Shown: positions 1-12,741, counted from the stretch's first letter. The stretch is 64,000 nt of DNA from Incurvaria masculella (GCA_946894095.1 OX335657.1:5022001-5086000); one strand, 5' to 3'. Made by a program: numbers and translations. Notes: generated from the sequence alone by a model not told the origin.

Positions 1-37
1 ACGACATTACCGTTACCTCATTAAATGATGGATATGA

Positions 38-200
38 ATGGATAGCTCAGTTGGTTTAGAGCAGTGGACATGTAATCCAAAGGTCGCAGGTTCAAGTCCT
101 GATTTCGACGAATGTCACGACCAATACTTTTTCAGATTATTTTCAAAATCTGATTACAATGCTTCAAATGTAGATGTCGCTGAAACTCAAACATTTTCAG
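38..200 (+). repeat. tRNA-derived SINE, family T (copy 1)
   Basis: The head reads like a tRNA 5' half (GATAGCTCAGTTGGTTTAGAG, A box) followed by a B box (GGTTCAAGTCC). The tail has CTGATTACAATGCTTCAAAT and GTAGATGTCGCTGAAACTC. The same tail recurs near 9255-9302, 46700-46738 (minus), 46828-46980 and 50690-50870 (minus), so this is an interspersed family. It does not fold into a complete tRNA with a paired acceptor stem, so it is not called as a tRNA gene. Confidence 0.75.
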
Positions 201-916
201 TTTTTAAACGCATAAAATAATGCCTAAAGTGAATAATGGAGTTCGAGAGATTGTCTCGAATGTGATCAAGTTCTTCGAGGAGGAAAAGTAAATAAATGGG
301 CAATAATCCCATTTCCAAACTTCACCGAACGCGCCTTCGCGGGCATAGCCACGTGTGGCCATTGCAGCAAATAGAGTTACCCACTAATTAATCCCTGTAG
401 GTTGAGTTTATTTTAGAGGTAGGTTGTAAAATTTTCCCCCATAAATGGGAGATTTTATTTCCTGTGGTAACAATAAGACTAGGCTAGGCGCAAAATATTA
501 TATGTGGGACTATACCTGCGCATTGTCGTTAGCCTTTGCGTGTCATTGAATAGATATTGGAGGCATGATAATACATGTGAGTGCAAAAACATGCCCCATC
601 GTTGTCTCTACCCTCACCGTATCCTCAACTGCCAAGGGTTGTCGTCTGAGGAAAACGTCCGTGGAGATACACGCCGAGAGCGGATCCAGGGTTCCCGGCG
701 CGGCATTGTCGCTGACCGACGAAGCGGAAACGGGCATGAGCATTGTGCCAGCCCTCGCGGTGGCGCTGGGGTCGGCTCTCCGGTTCCCTTTGGTTCAGCT
801 TCCACCAAGACGGAATGTTAAGGATGCAGAGCACACATGCATTACATTTCGTGTATTCAAACCAATGTCATACCAAATATAATTTTTCGGTAGTAGTATT
901 TAGGTTTAAGTGTATA
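201..916. other. Intergenic, nothing recognised
   Basis: There is a moderately GC-rich stretch at about 590-810. Open frames there overlap on both strands, have no recognisable domain and look fortuitous. Confidence 0.5.
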
Positions 917-1090
917 TTAGGCTGAGATAAATAGTCGTAACAGAAACTAATACTAACGAAAAGTAGTACTTTGTGACGTCAATTTGAACTACTTTGAGAT
1001 TTCGTCCATACAAAATGTGTCGAGTTGACGTCATAAAGTACTACTTTGCGTTAGCATTAGTTTCGGTGACGACTATTTATCTCAGCCTTA
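917..1090. mobile_element. Foldback MITE with TTA target duplication
   Basis: Two arms of about 65 bp form an inverted repeat. The left arm starts GGCTGAGATAAATAGTCGT at 920 and the right arm ends with its near-perfect complement at 1087. Both arms share AAGTAGTACTTT and a TGACGTCA-like core. TTA flanks each side (917-919 and 1088-1090). There is no coding capacity. A related fragment may lie at about 4008-4045. Confidence 0.75.
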
Positions 1091-1104
1091 GTGTGGACGC
1101 AAAC

Positions 1105-1290
1105 AAAACACAGAAAGATAATCGGAATATTTTTCCATTGCCGCTTCAACCATAGTTTGGTGGTACCAATCCGGGGGTGCTTAACCCTACCACCTAGTAG
1201 GGGAAAGGGACCTACAGTGTTCCGAGCCATAGAACAGCTCGCATTCGTAACGAAATGCACGAATCCAACCCAGAAAGAGAAATAAAGTGG
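1105..1290 (-). repeat. SINE family A body fragment
   Basis: The reverse complement matches the body of the abundant family A: CTACTAGGTGGTAGGGTTAA, a GTCGAAGCGGCAATG-like segment and TTTCTCTTTCTGGGTTGGAT upstream. Both the tail and the pol III head are missing. Confidence 0.7.
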
Positions 1291-1384
1291 AGCATAAATA
1301 AATAAAGTATATTCTAGCAATTATACCAATGTCTTCTACTAAAACAGTTTTTAAGATTATACGGTAATGATTATTCCGGGAGGA

Positions 1385-1530
1385 GGGATTGTAGAATTCC
1401 AAATTATGGGTATACAGCTGGTGGTGAAATTGGTAGACGCAATACCCGCGAATGGTATGTTTTGCTGGTTCAGATCCATCCTTGCAGTATATTCGTAAAG
1501 TAGTTATTTTTACTGGTCTCTTTCTATAAT
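1385..1530 (+). repeat. SINE with tRNA-Leu-like head, family L (copy 1)
   Basis: The head contains GGTGGTGAAATTGGTAGACGC followed by AATACCCGCG, the D-arm and anticodon-arm look of a leucine tRNA. A degraded B box (GGTTCAGATCC) follows, then the family tail TTGCAGTATATTCGTAAAGT. Better copies occur at 26300-26480 (minus) and 46110-46315. The spacing and lack of an acceptor stem argue against a working tRNA. Confidence 0.7.
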
Positions 1531-2975
1531 TAATGTGTCCTTATTTCACGGTCGATTATAATTATTCTAAACAAAATACGAAAAAAAATATTTACTTTTT
1601 ATGTAGGAATATGAAAATAATTAATTTACTCAATAATTTAAAATACTTTACTTTTTTCTAAAATTCATTACTCACAACAATTCATGGATTGACATGTATC
1701 ATCAGTGTAAATAAGTTGAACATCATTACATTTTAAACAAAGTTAGTTTATGCTGTTTTACATGCTTGACTTTTGTTCACTGAAGCAAGCGGCAACACCA
1801 GCAGATCCGAAGGTCGTATAAGACATGCACACGCTGTACACTCTGTTGCACTTAGCTGATGAGATGCACCGCCTACTTGCTATGTGATTTCCTCTTCCGG
1901 ATTCTAGCGTATTTCCGGTTTAGGTGCAACGAATATAGAAACAATACAATCAGCTACCTACCAATACCATTTTTTACCATTTGGCTTTTTTACAAACGCG
2001 GGGATTCCGTATCCAGTCATACATAAGTACCATCACGCCGCCGCCGCTTCCCTGGAGGGGTAGGCAGAGATGATGTAACACCATACGGCAGTCATACGGT
2101 ACCTTCACAGCATATTTTTTTCGTTTCCTCAACAGACATATGTACATCTTTTCATACATACTGTAAGACTGTGTTTGAAAATAATTATAATATTTTTCTT
2201 CAATATTCATTTGGCTTTTTAATGCACAGCGCGATATATGGCATATGCCAGACTACTTGAAGAGAAATGAAAGGACGGAAGTGCATTTCGCAGTTTATTA
2301 AATCTATAGATAAATAACCAACCAACGGGATCGGTTGATTCTTATATGGGTAATTCTATATGGGTGAGTTAGAAGAGACTCAACAATCCATTCAAATTTG
2401 GAGGTTCTCTACTATCTGGGATTTTTCGCTTGCATGGATACTTCAAACACTAATATAAAACTGAAATATGTAAAAATACATACATATTTGTGAAATCAAC
2501 CGTGGAAGCAAGGACATATTTATTAAAGAAAACAGTCACTCGAACCTTTATCACTATCGGGCAAAGTTGCATTAGTTTTTTAATTGTATATAATGATACA
2601 CATGTAATAATGATAAAAATTGTTTATTGGATTATTTTACCTATCTTAGCATCGCTTACGTTAAGTCACATTACCTTGCCTAAATGTTAATATATTCAAA
2701 AGTCTTGCGACTGTACTGCATTTCTGTACTGTGATTCGATGTCTCATAATTTCCACATAATAAATAGGACAAAAGTGTGTACCTATAGCGAAGGCATATG
2801 TTTTTAGTACGTCCATAGATAACAAAATAATTATGAGAAAAAAATATGAGGTTTTAGGATGTAAAGATTGTTGTTACCAGAGAGCATTCAACATTCCGAT
2901 AGTAGTGCATATCGTAGACCGAACAGTGAATAAAAAAATATTTGGAAAGTCACAATATCATAAACGAGCGATAAG
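1531..2975. other. Intergenic, AT-rich, with a short repeat at 2025-2095
   Basis: No gene is seen. Positions 2025-2095 carry, in reverse, CCTACCCCTCCAGGGAAGCG and flanking bases also found at about 14895-14975, a short interspersed repeat. The segment at 2215-2265 resembles 6055-6095 and 42365-42400 around the motif GGCATATGCC. Confidence 0.5.
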
Positions 2976-3310
2976 GCAGAATGGCGGCGATTGTCACAAA
3001 TTTCTCCCGCCATTGTTCCAGCGAGTCACGGCAATTTGCGCGCATCCTCCGCAAACACGCCGGCACTTTGAGGTCCCCCGATCGGCTACCGGTCGGTCGC
3101 TATAAACTTTACTGCCCTCGCAACGTGAACAACGGCGGACCCTACAATGGAGGCCCCGTCCCAAAGGCAGCTCCTTTATTTCGACTCCAAACATTGGCAT
3201 AGGCGCATTGTGCGCCATTGTCGCTGCCACGGTGCAATTGTTGACTATTTGCCGACTCCGGGGCGAAGAAAAAAGTCGGCTCGGCGCACAAAGGGCCGCG
3301 GTGCGCTTAA
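2976..3310. promoter_or_regulatory. GC-rich non-repetitive block upstream of runt
   Basis: This block stands out from its AT-rich surroundings and matches none of the repeat families in the window. It contains several CATTGT cores (near 3012, 3208, 3217), the kind of site bound by Sox HMG proteins. Placing it as a runt upstream enhancer is inference. Short open frames crossing it have no recognisable domain. Confidence 0.25.
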
Positions 3311-4127
3311 TTTCTCTGCTGAGGAGTCTTGTGGAGAAATATCATCGGCGTGCTGGGTAGCTGCCGATGTCTTATTTTGGTGTAGAGAAATAGGGTCGTT
3401 ATGTTTGTGTGCTGAGGTTTTTGTGATCATAATAATATCGAATCCTTATCCTTCGATATATTTTTATATTCATAGATGAAGTACTAATGTATGTGTCCTG
3501 AATCAGATGATGTTTGTCGAATGAAACAATAACATATTTATGGTTAATCCATCTCTTCTTTTCGTCGAGTGAATATAAAACATATTTTTTTGTTTAATGT
3601 CAAAACATGAGAACCATTACAGTGCATTTATAGCGACTATAAATCCATTTTCACCACTCCACTTGCAAAATAGGTTTTTCATAAATTAACATGTGTATAA
3701 ATGACTCAACAATATTTTTTCTAATTCTATCAAAAAATCCGAGTCAGCATTGAGTTTACCGATTGTTGAAATAATCTCAGTACTCACTCAAAGAGTTTTA
3801 AGGGATTTTAAAAATGGTTTATTATCATGCATTTTTAGGATGATTAAAACTACGCATGGTTTAGAAAGTAAAACCTATGATGTAATCCATTTTAAGCAAA
3901 GATCATCTGTTTTTCTGTTCCTGGTATTATCTATTGCTGTTTGATGTGAGTTAGTTCTTTGTGTTCGGCTGTTGTATAAAAAAAAAAGTTGGGCACTAGC
4001 ATTTAGGTCTAAGGCTGAGGTCGTAACCAGTGAAATAAAACTAGCGAGAAGTTGTAGATTTTTTTATGAAAAACCGGTTTTGGTGGCTTTGCCGAGGACC
4101 AAAAGTACTCATAAATGCTAAATACAC
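3311..4127. other. Intergenic, AT-rich, nothing recognised
   Basis: No gene or clear element is seen beyond a poly-A run near 3980 and a weak similarity at 4008-4045 to the foldback MITE of 917-1090. Confidence 0.5.
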
Positions 4128-4190
4128 CTCGCACCGCGAAACCACGTTTAGCGAGGCGCCATACCAGCGGATTTCCGGACTATTGCTGAG
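4128..4190. repeat. Fragment of a repeat shared with 62754-62810
   Basis: The string GCGAAACCACGTTTAGCGAG and then CCATACCAGCGGATTT is repeated almost exactly near 62757-62795. The upstream bases may also be related. The parent element is not recognised. Confidence 0.6.
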
Positions 4191-4560
4191 CTACCCCAAC
4201 TAGACAGACCGCTCGGCGCTGAATTGAGTCCAAGGCCGCCAACAGGTACTAGGGCTACTTTCCATATGTGGCTATTATTATATAGTATTCTATCACCGGC
4301 CTTATCTGTGATTTGTACAGAAGTAGTCGTTCTTACGTAACTTTGACACAATTTGTGAGGACGATATTTCACTTCTGACTCTAGTAAGAACTTTCGGTTA
4401 GTTTTAGTTCCTATTGCGATCATTTAGGTATTTGAACCTTCGCATTAACATATACCTATTCTTATTTACTAATTAAATCAATTTATATTATTGCATTATT
4501 TTAATTTTATTTTATTTATTTTTTATTTATTTTAATCGATACTTAACTAAACACATTACT

Positions 4561-4665
4561 AAAGTGCTGATTATCTTGTACTGGTATTGATTATAAGCTG
4601 CTAATAAAGGCAATCAATATGTGGCGGTTAAGCTTATCAGAAGTAGGTGAAAAAGGCCCTAAGTG
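4561..4665 (-). mobile_element. GGGCCTTTTTCACC MITE, partial copy
   Basis: The reverse complement shows the left terminus (GGGCCTTTTTCACCTACTTC), then CTTGCAATCAATACC-like and CAAGATAATCAGCACTTT segments of the family described at 31817-31946. The far terminus is missing. Confidence 0.7.
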
Positions 4666-4784
4666 ATTTCATTTGGGTTATTTGTAAGTAAATTAAACAG
4701 AGAGTTACTGTTTCTATTTTTCTTTGTCTTAATCTTTTCTACCAAGGAATTGTTTGACAGTAGCATTTAGATCTAAGTTTTTAT

Positions 4785-5035
4785 TTCATAATTTTGGGCG
4801 GAAAAAATATGTTATGTAAACCCGTGAAGTTTTCTGCGGGTTCTTCTTTACTGGGTTGATCGAATCCTCGGATCTTTGTCACGCAACATAGTGTAGTTTG
4901 ACTACCAAAAAGTTTAAATAAATTAAATGAAATGAATATTAAACTGAGTATCGAATCCACGGATGTGTCAGTCTGTGACGTAACAAAGTGTAGTTTTACT
5001 AATTGATGTTTAAATAAATGAGTTAAAAACAAGTT
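4785..5035 (-). repeat. Interspersed repeat, family R
   Basis: It shares GTTCTTCTTTACTGGGTTGA, TCGAATCC.CGGAT and TAGTGTAGTTTGACTACCAA with 39650-39720, 41270-41440 (inverted) and 47340-47500 (inverted). It ends in an AAATAAATGAAATGAA-type A-rich tail, as a 3' end of a non-LTR element or SINE would. The class is not certain. Confidence 0.55.
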
Positions 5036-5099
5036 ATGATAACTTCTCACCATCTTTTCCATCACACTTAAAATGCAAACAGAATCGAACGAAAGCAAT

Positions 5100-5370
5100 C
5101 GCACGAACAGCACGCAGGCTGCTGGGGAATCGAGGCGACGAAGGCTCCATCGGGCTATCGGTAGCCGCCGCCGCTCCGCCGCCGCCGACGCCGCAACCGC
5201 TGCGGTCGGCGGCGCTCGGCGGGAAAGTCGCCGACCAAGTTTCCGCGCCGGAAGTTGGCGTCCCGCCCGCCGACAGACCGCACGCCATTGGCCGACCGCG
5301 CGCCCCCTCCCGCCCGCACCGCCCCGCGCCTGCCGTCCCGCTCCACGCCAGAAACCTCCGATTTTAAAAA
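5100..5370. promoter_or_regulatory. CpG-rich island about 2.6 kb upstream of runt
   Basis: A very GC-rich block with many CpGs lies inside AT-rich DNA. Open frames cross it on both strands, with Arg/Ala-rich or Gly/Ala-rich low-complexity products and no domain. It could be an upstream promoter, an untranslated first exon or an enhancer. Sequence alone does not decide. Confidence 0.3.
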
Positions 5371-5554
5371 GTTACTTTCACACTCCTCTCCCTCGCTCCT
5401 CTTGGGCTTTCGGAAACTTCGCGGACTTTGTGCTGCGTTTCTGTCGATTCGTTTGTCTCTCCTTTGATATTTTTTTGTTTTGGTCTGTAAAACTCAGGTT
5501 TTACTTAAAACAAAATCTTATACACAAATATCTTCTGATCAGACTGATTTTTAA

Positions 5555-5800
5555 TTAATTTCACGGTACAAAATCGTGCTATTGCGCTCTGCGATCTTCT
5601 CTGGTTCAAAGAAAAATACAGGCTCCGTGATGAGGAAGGATGCAACATGTTTACAAAGCAGACAATGCGCATAGAGTTTGAATTGTTAATATTTATAGAC
5701 ATTTTAATTACAAAACGACTTAGCAGTACAAAATGAGTAAATAACGACCGCTGTAGTCAAAAATCAAACAAAGACCAGATGGATTATAAGTAGTTAGTTG
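5555..5800 (+). mobile_element. Decayed copy of the TTAA/GGYGGCCC MITE
   Basis: It shares CACGGTACAAAATCGTGCT, GATGCAACATGT, GACAATG.GCATAG, TTACAAAACGACTTA and GACCGCTGTAGTCAAA in the same order with the complete copies at 12746-13275 and 34556-35096. Both termini are lost. Confidence 0.7.
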
Positions 5801-6577
5801 TGTGGTATGAGCCAACCATGTCAGGTAAATTTTACAGTGGAGTTTTTTTTTCAGATCATAGCAACCTTAAAAGAATATGATATCTGGTTCAACCATTCTG
5901 CAGTTTTGAAACGGCATTATAAAAAAAAAAATACCCTACATTTTTCAGTATTCTAATGTTTCTACAGACACAATTACATTCAAACCAGTACATTTTGAAC
6001 GCAGTTTTGCAACTCCCGTGAAAGTTCGAAAACCCATAAGCGTCTCCTCTTATGTGAGGTTCTGGCGTATGCCATACATATGCCGTGCTTAATGTGTGAA
6101 GTAATATTTTTAAATACATAATTGCTATGGTGAGAACCCAGTATACATATGTATACCTAAGGACATACAATCGTGGTTATATTTTGACAATCTGTCTCCG
6201 ACCGCAATAAAAACATGTCTGTATTGGTTGAAATAGTTCTTGCAAGTATTCCTCCAGGAAGCCTACGCTGGAAGTCACGGCGCACACTTGACTGATTTTT
6301 GTTGTTTTCCCGCGCTCTATCGTTTTTCTTGTCGCCCCGCCATATCGGCCGCGCGGCCGTATTATATGGAGTGGACGCCACCGCAAAACGATCTGTGATG
6401 AACGCGCGGGCAAAAACGACGCTACGGCCCGAACGGAGCGTGGCGCGGGTAAAACGGTCAGCCGACTAAATATACCGGTCGATGTAGACTATACTGCTTG
6501 TATCACTAGTATAGGCTCGTATAGCTGTTACCCAGCCATGTACCTAAATATTTGAAATGGACAAAAAATAAATCTGA

Positions 6578-6740
6578 ATACCTGGAATTCCGGAATCAGT
6601 AATCAGTAATCCTGAGACTATTCCGCATAAAGCATAGTTTTTTTTAATTAATCAAGGTTTTCCGTCGAAAAAATCGTTATAAAAGCAGCTTTCTAGACTC
6701 AGGATTCCTGATTCCTTATTACGGAGTTTCAGGAATAGGC
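6578..6740. mobile_element. Palindromic MITE with GGAATCAG/CTGATTCC ends
   Basis: The left side has GGAATCAGTAATCAGTAATCC and the right side has GGATTCCTGATTCCTTATTAC in inverted orientation. The interior holds AATCAAGGTTTTCCGTCGAAAAAATCG and AAAAGCAGCTTTCTAGACTC. The same pieces recur at 45755-45870 and 46325-46395, and more loosely at 36565-36620. Confidence 0.6.
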
Positions 6741-6774
6741 CTGCTGCACTGCTAGAAACTAGAACGTTTACGTG

Positions 6775-6935
6775 AGTAAGCAGGTAAGTACTGATTATCT
6801 TAATCCATAAATTAAAGGGCCTTTCTTACCATCTTGCAATCAATACCAGTACAAGATAATTAAAACTTTAGTAATAAAGGCCCTTAAAGTGTCGATTAAA
6901 ATAAATCAGCACTTTGTGTACACCAAGCTTAGACA
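6775..6935 (+). mobile_element. GGGCCTTTTTCACC MITE, rearranged copy
   Basis: It contains AAGGGCCTTTCTTACCATCT, GCAATCAATACCAGTACAAG, TAATAAAGGCCCTTAAAGTG and a terminal AAATCAGCACTTTGTG. The left terminus is degraded. The family is defined by the better copies at 22000-22143 and 31817-31946. Confidence 0.65.
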
Positions 6936-7290
6936 TAGACAATTAGGCATAGTTATAGTAGAGAATAGGTACAACATCAAAACTGATAACTCATAACGCA
7001 ATTTCACAAAAACGCAAATACATATAATTAAATCAACAATCAACACTAGACAAAAGGTAGCTAATACAAAGAAAATATATTTGTGAAAAAATACTAAAAG
7101 ACATATTTAATTGCTGAAGTAATTATGTTTTTTTGTAGTTATCAAGAAATACAATTTTCACTTACAGATGAAAAAAAAATTTTGTTCTCTAAGCTCGCAT
7201 TTGTTCAAATGTTATAGGATATGTAGCAACACAGTTAGTCGAAAATGTGTTGGGTAATTAAATTTTCTGTACTCGTTTCAAAAGTTTTAA
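6936..7290. other. AT-rich upstream flank of runt
   Basis: No repeat or gene is recognised. It is AT-rich until an abrupt change in composition at about 7305. Confidence 0.5.
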
Positions 7291-8445
<1,155 letters not shown>

Positions 8446-8499
8446 TAATCTTAGTAGTTGAGATTACTTATAAACTGGAACATCTTATTAAACATAGTG

Positions 8500-8536
8500 A
8501 TATAGATAGATATAGGTAGATAGATAGATAGAAGTA
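8500..8536. repeat. (GATA)n microsatellite
   Basis: Imperfect GATA units (GATATAGATAGATATAGGTAG then ATAGATAGATAG) lie near the start of runt intron 1. Confidence 0.85.
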
Positions 8537-9004
8537 TATAAAGATGTGTTTCAAAATGCGTATTTTATATTACTTACAAGATTGTTTGTACTTAATTTCC
8601 TTTTAAATAGTTTCAAGAATTTTAGAGTTGACTTTACTCAATGGAATTTCCACTACATTTGGTACTTTTATGATATTTGTAGTGGAATACTTCAGTATTT
8701 TGAATAAATAATTTTTGAATTGCAATGGAATTAAAAAGTTTTGCACTGCATTAAAAACCTTTTACTTGTTAGACTTTCTACGAAAGCTATTGGACAACGG
8801 TTTCTTTTGAATGAACGGCCAAATAAATTACATTACTGAGTATTCAATGGAGTTTATATTTTCTATTGCAAGAAAAGTAGGTGCGTATAGGTACTTATTG
8901 TATAATTGTAATAACGGAAAGTGACTTTTTTCTGGGATAGTTACATTTCAGCCAAATAGTCTGATGTCACTAAATACCTGTATATTTTGACATTGTTATT
9001 TATA

Positions 9005-9180
9005 CTAGCTGAGGTACCCGACTTCGCTCGAGTCAATGTCATTTTCGACTGAAGTCAGGTTAAATTATTTCCTGGATATTATGAGTTCCTACTAAGCGGT
9101 TTAGGCGTGAAAACGCAACAGACAGAGTTAATTTCGCATTTATAATTTAAGTATTACTTTAATGTCCGTCCTGTTGATAA
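9005..9180 (-). repeat. Common lepidopteran-type interspersed repeat fragment
   Basis: It starts ACTAGCTGAGGTACCCGACTT, and its reverse complement has ATAAATGCGAAATTAACTCTG followed by CTGTTGCGTTTTCACGCC. The second part is shared with 25895-26020 (AAAGTAACTCTGTCAGTCTG and GTTACGTTTTCACGCC). The autonomous parent is not identified. Confidence 0.55.
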
Positions 9181-9229
9181 TGTTAGGTATTTAATAGATA
9201 CGCCATTGCTGTTATTACATTAATCATGA

Positions 9230-9302
9230 CAAATGTCCTGACCATGCCTTTTTCTGATTATGTTCAAAACTCTGATTACAATGCTTCAATGTAGATGTCG
9301 TT
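9230..9302 (+). repeat. SINE family T tail fragment
   Basis: It matches the tail of the 38-200 element: TGACCATGCCTTTTTCTGATT, then CTCTGATTACAATGCTTCAA and TGTAGATGTCG. The head is missing. Confidence 0.65.
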
Positions 9303-9550
9303 GCATAGCCCCAAACTGCTTGTAATATCTTATTTAAATTATTATTGTCCTATTCTATTACAATTATTTCTAAATTCTATTATTAATAATAGTTTTTATT
9401 ATTATTAATAATATTAACATGTTATGGGTATATATTTGTTCCACACGTAACTCCATGACTAAGTCTTGGTTGATTTAAACGTATCCTAATCGAGGCATCT
9501 TCTTTGAACTCCACCTAACTGTATCAAAACTTACAAACTGTGACGGATTA

Positions 9551-9755
9551 TTTTTAACCGACTTCAAAAAAGGAGGAAGTTCTCAGTTCGTTTGTATGTT
9601 TTTTTGTATGTATGTTACTCGATATCTCCGCCATTTTCAACCGGTTTGAATCATTACATTTCTCATCAGTAGGCTATATTTTACGGGTGGGTCTTTTCAT
9701 ACATTGTATAAAAGAATATTACTCCTCTTTTTGATTGAAGTCGGTTAAATATTTT
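9551..9755. mobile_element. AACCGACTTCAAAAAAGG MITE
   Basis: The left terminus TTTAACCGACTTCAAAAAAG (from 9553) is mirrored by TTTTTGATTGAAGTCGGTTAAA ending at about 9749. The interior has GTATGTTTTTTTGTATGTATG and TTACTCGATATCTCCGCC. This terminal sequence is widespread in moth and butterfly genomes (recalled, not searched). There is no coding capacity. Confidence 0.75.
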
Positions 9756-10679
9756 TAAAACGGTTTTATTGATCAATTTCTTGAACTCATATTTTGTCAG
9801 CACTCTCCAAACATACGTACTTACCTATATACACAAGTATGTATGTAGGAGCGAGTGCATCGTTGTCCTTCCGAACGGAACAACACATTAGCGAGTTATT
9901 TCTGTCCGTTTATGAAGCGAGTTAAGATTCCACAACTTCCAAAGAGCGTCCGCATCAGAAATAACTCAGCTTTGACGATATGTAGGTATGTAGGTACAAT
10001 AAGAAGAAGAATATTTCTTTATTTGACTAAGGAATCAGGTACGCACCATTGCATGGAACTTGATTACCTCATTATCCTCTTGCTGGCACTCGCCAAAATT
10101 TTCTAGGATTAAAAAAATACATACATATTTATATTTACAAATATTTAAGAAAAAACCTATTCCAAATTTTTCGTTAGATAAGCTACTGTAAGCTTTCAAT
10201 CTCTTCGTTCAAAATCAAAGAGTCTTCTAACATTTCGCGATTTTTTTTAGATGAAATAAAAGTACCTATGATAGGTGTGTGGAACTAACTTAACAGAGTA
10301 ACAGAAAGCGTAACCGTAAACCAAATATGAAGGGTTTAACCGCAACATTTACAATTATAAGTAGGCACATTTGAAATTGAGACAATAATCTACTAATTTT
10401 GAAATCCGAATTTCAATTTCGCTTCTATATATATGTACTGTTAAACAACCACCCTGCAACCGTATCATTTTTCTATATTATATTCGACAGACTTGACAAC
10501 TTTACATCAGGATCAGTAAATTAAGCATAGTCCATGTAACTAGCACTTATTTTGTAATCTTAACATTACCTCGTTCATCGGTCAAATTTATCTAGGAACA
10601 ATTTCGTTATCGTGCATGTATCTTCACGAAACGATAGATTTCAACGCACGGTACCTGTACAAAAGAAAAACTTTGCTGT

Positions 10680-10985
10680 TCTCAAACTTTTCACGAGTTT
10701 AAATTGAGCCGATATTTTCAAGGTGCATTCCGAACTTTACGCGTATCGTTAAATGCGTCCGAAAATGCAAAATCAAAGAGAAAGAATCGTAAATCCGCCT
10801 TGAACGCGTTATAATGAGATGCGGAAAAAACATGCGTTTCTTAAACAGAGATCAAAGCGACGGAGCATTAATAAAGTAATCAATAAAGTGTTGGGCTTTA
10901 CGAGCAGTTGGGCGTCGGTCGAATTAGAAGTTGGGCTGGGAGAGTCGCGGCCGAGATATTATTAGGTGGCGTCGCGGCAAACTGG
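10680..10985. promoter_or_regulatory. Candidate intronic enhancer of runt
   Basis: Non-repetitive and compositionally distinct. It contains two AATCAAAG/GATCAAAG motifs (near 10771 and 10850) that fit TCF/Pangolin sites and AATAAAG-type Caudal-like motifs near 10868 and 10883. Enhancer status is inferred only from motif clustering inside a developmental gene. Confidence 0.25.
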
Positions 10986-11529
10986 GATAAGTCTTAATTG
11001 AATGCTTTTTACACCTAAAACTTTTTTTTTCATTAACTCATTCAGTTATTCATTCTTCTTTAATTATACACTTCTATTGCGAGATTTTTTTTTAAATATT
11101 TGTTTTCTTTTCTATCAGAATGTTTTGTTTAGTATTTTTTTACACTATGGTAATCAGGCAACCCTTTTGATTAGGAACGAATATATGTTATTACATTGTG
11201 CAATCTTATGCCGGTGTGCTAGTGTTCGTAATTCTTCTCCTTCTGAACAGCTTGACCGTTTTTTATGTTTTTTTTAACTAATGGGGTCACTTGGACGGTT
11301 GTAAGCTATCGTTGGAGGTTGTTAAATGGCGCTATTATCGAGACCCAGATGTTTTTAAACCGGTCATTATAATGACACGCCGTGAAGGTTTATGTTATGT
11401 TCATGTAATGATCACATTTTACGGGTGAATATCTAAAATTAAATTGACTCTAGCGAAGTCTGGAACCACGTTTTTCTTAAATTGACTGTTCAAACTAGAC
11501 TTAGCCCGTTTCGTAGAAAGCACGAAGGA

Positions 11530-11810
11530 GGTTTTAATGACGGTTGGCGTCGCCTTCGCAGCAGATGTAAACAGTCTCGCGCACGCGGTCTTACCGCCGC
11601 GGTCTGACCGCTGCCGCAGCCGCGACCGCCCCCCCCCCCCCCCCCCCACACACACACTCCGCACGCCGCAGCCGCTGCCGCGACCGCGGGGCGGCGGCGG
11701 CGGCGGAGCGGTACCAACAAGCCGACGGCCCCTTCGACCACCGCAGTTCTTTGATCTTCCCCGCAAGAGGAACCTTTTATTTTGCAAACACGTGGACACT
11801 TTTATGTCCC
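11530..11810. repeat. GC-rich block with poly-C run and (CA)n
   Basis: A CGC-rich segment surrounds an uninterrupted C run of about 18 at about 11630-11647, followed by CACACACAC. Open frames on both strands here are low complexity. The homopolymer is a likely site of length variation or assembly error. Confidence 0.6.
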
Positions 11811-12741
11811 CGTCGTATTGAGGTTACACACACATACTGGCATATAAAGTATGTTAAAGTAGAGATGAAAGCTTATTTTCGTACTTATGTCATTAAACTT
11901 AAATGTGATCCCGAAATGTTATATTAACCTATATCTGTTGCTACAATTCTTTTAATGACCATGTGACGATAGGAAGATGGTGCTTGTAATAGAAGATATA
12001 TTCCTGTAAAAGGCATGAGAAGTATGCTATTATCATACCATAAGGCAATATATCATGTTTGGTAACTTTGTCTGTCATTTACCGTGATGGCAGTATGTAT
12101 TTTGGAAAAATATTCTCATAGATATCTCATAGTTCTGAAAATAAATCGATTCGCTGAAGTTTGCAACGAATGTACCTATTACATTTTAATATCCAATGCT
12201 ACAAAGAATCTCGAGCGCATTTTTCGAAAATCTAACCGGATTTTCTACCGAGCCAACTTTTGTATTATTTATGGACGTTAACGGCAAATAAACCCCTGTA
12301 ATAAATCAAAGATTAACCCTCAGTCTATTTCCTACCGAGTTTATGTTATTCAGACACGAAATACATATTGTATATGAGCAAGATAGAACGAATTTCGTCG
12401 AAATTGTCTCGAAAAACTCTTGCGTTAGGGCCTGAAACACACATTGGTTTTCCTGTTTCGATTAACGAGTAAGAACTCAGGATAGGTCCCTCACATAGGC
12501 TTAGAGCGTAAGCACAGCGCGCTATGCTACGTCTAAGGTCGCACGTTCGTTTTTCGAATTCAAAACGATTCCGTTTGGAATGAGTCCAACTATACAGTCA
12601 CAGTCACAAAGGGGCCCCAATTCAATCGAAGGAATGAACGTACAACAAAATGGCTTAAAATGGTGGTTATTCAGTTTGATAAGATCAATTTGTGGAATTT
12701 TCGTTCGTCCCGCACATAATAAGTGATCGACTCTAAGGACC

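Noticed and set aside
38..113. Functional tRNA gene at the start of the window
   Set aside because: A and B boxes are present but the acceptor stem does not pair, and the same head and tail recur as dispersed copies; it is a SINE.
1404..1490. Real tRNA-Leu gene (also at 26400 and 46140)
   Set aside because: The copies share a long common tail and lack a paired acceptor stem; they are SINE heads.
5073..5558. 161-codon frame in the upstream CpG island
   Set aside because: Arg/Ala/Pro-rich without any domain, running into AT-rich DNA; no splice or homology support.
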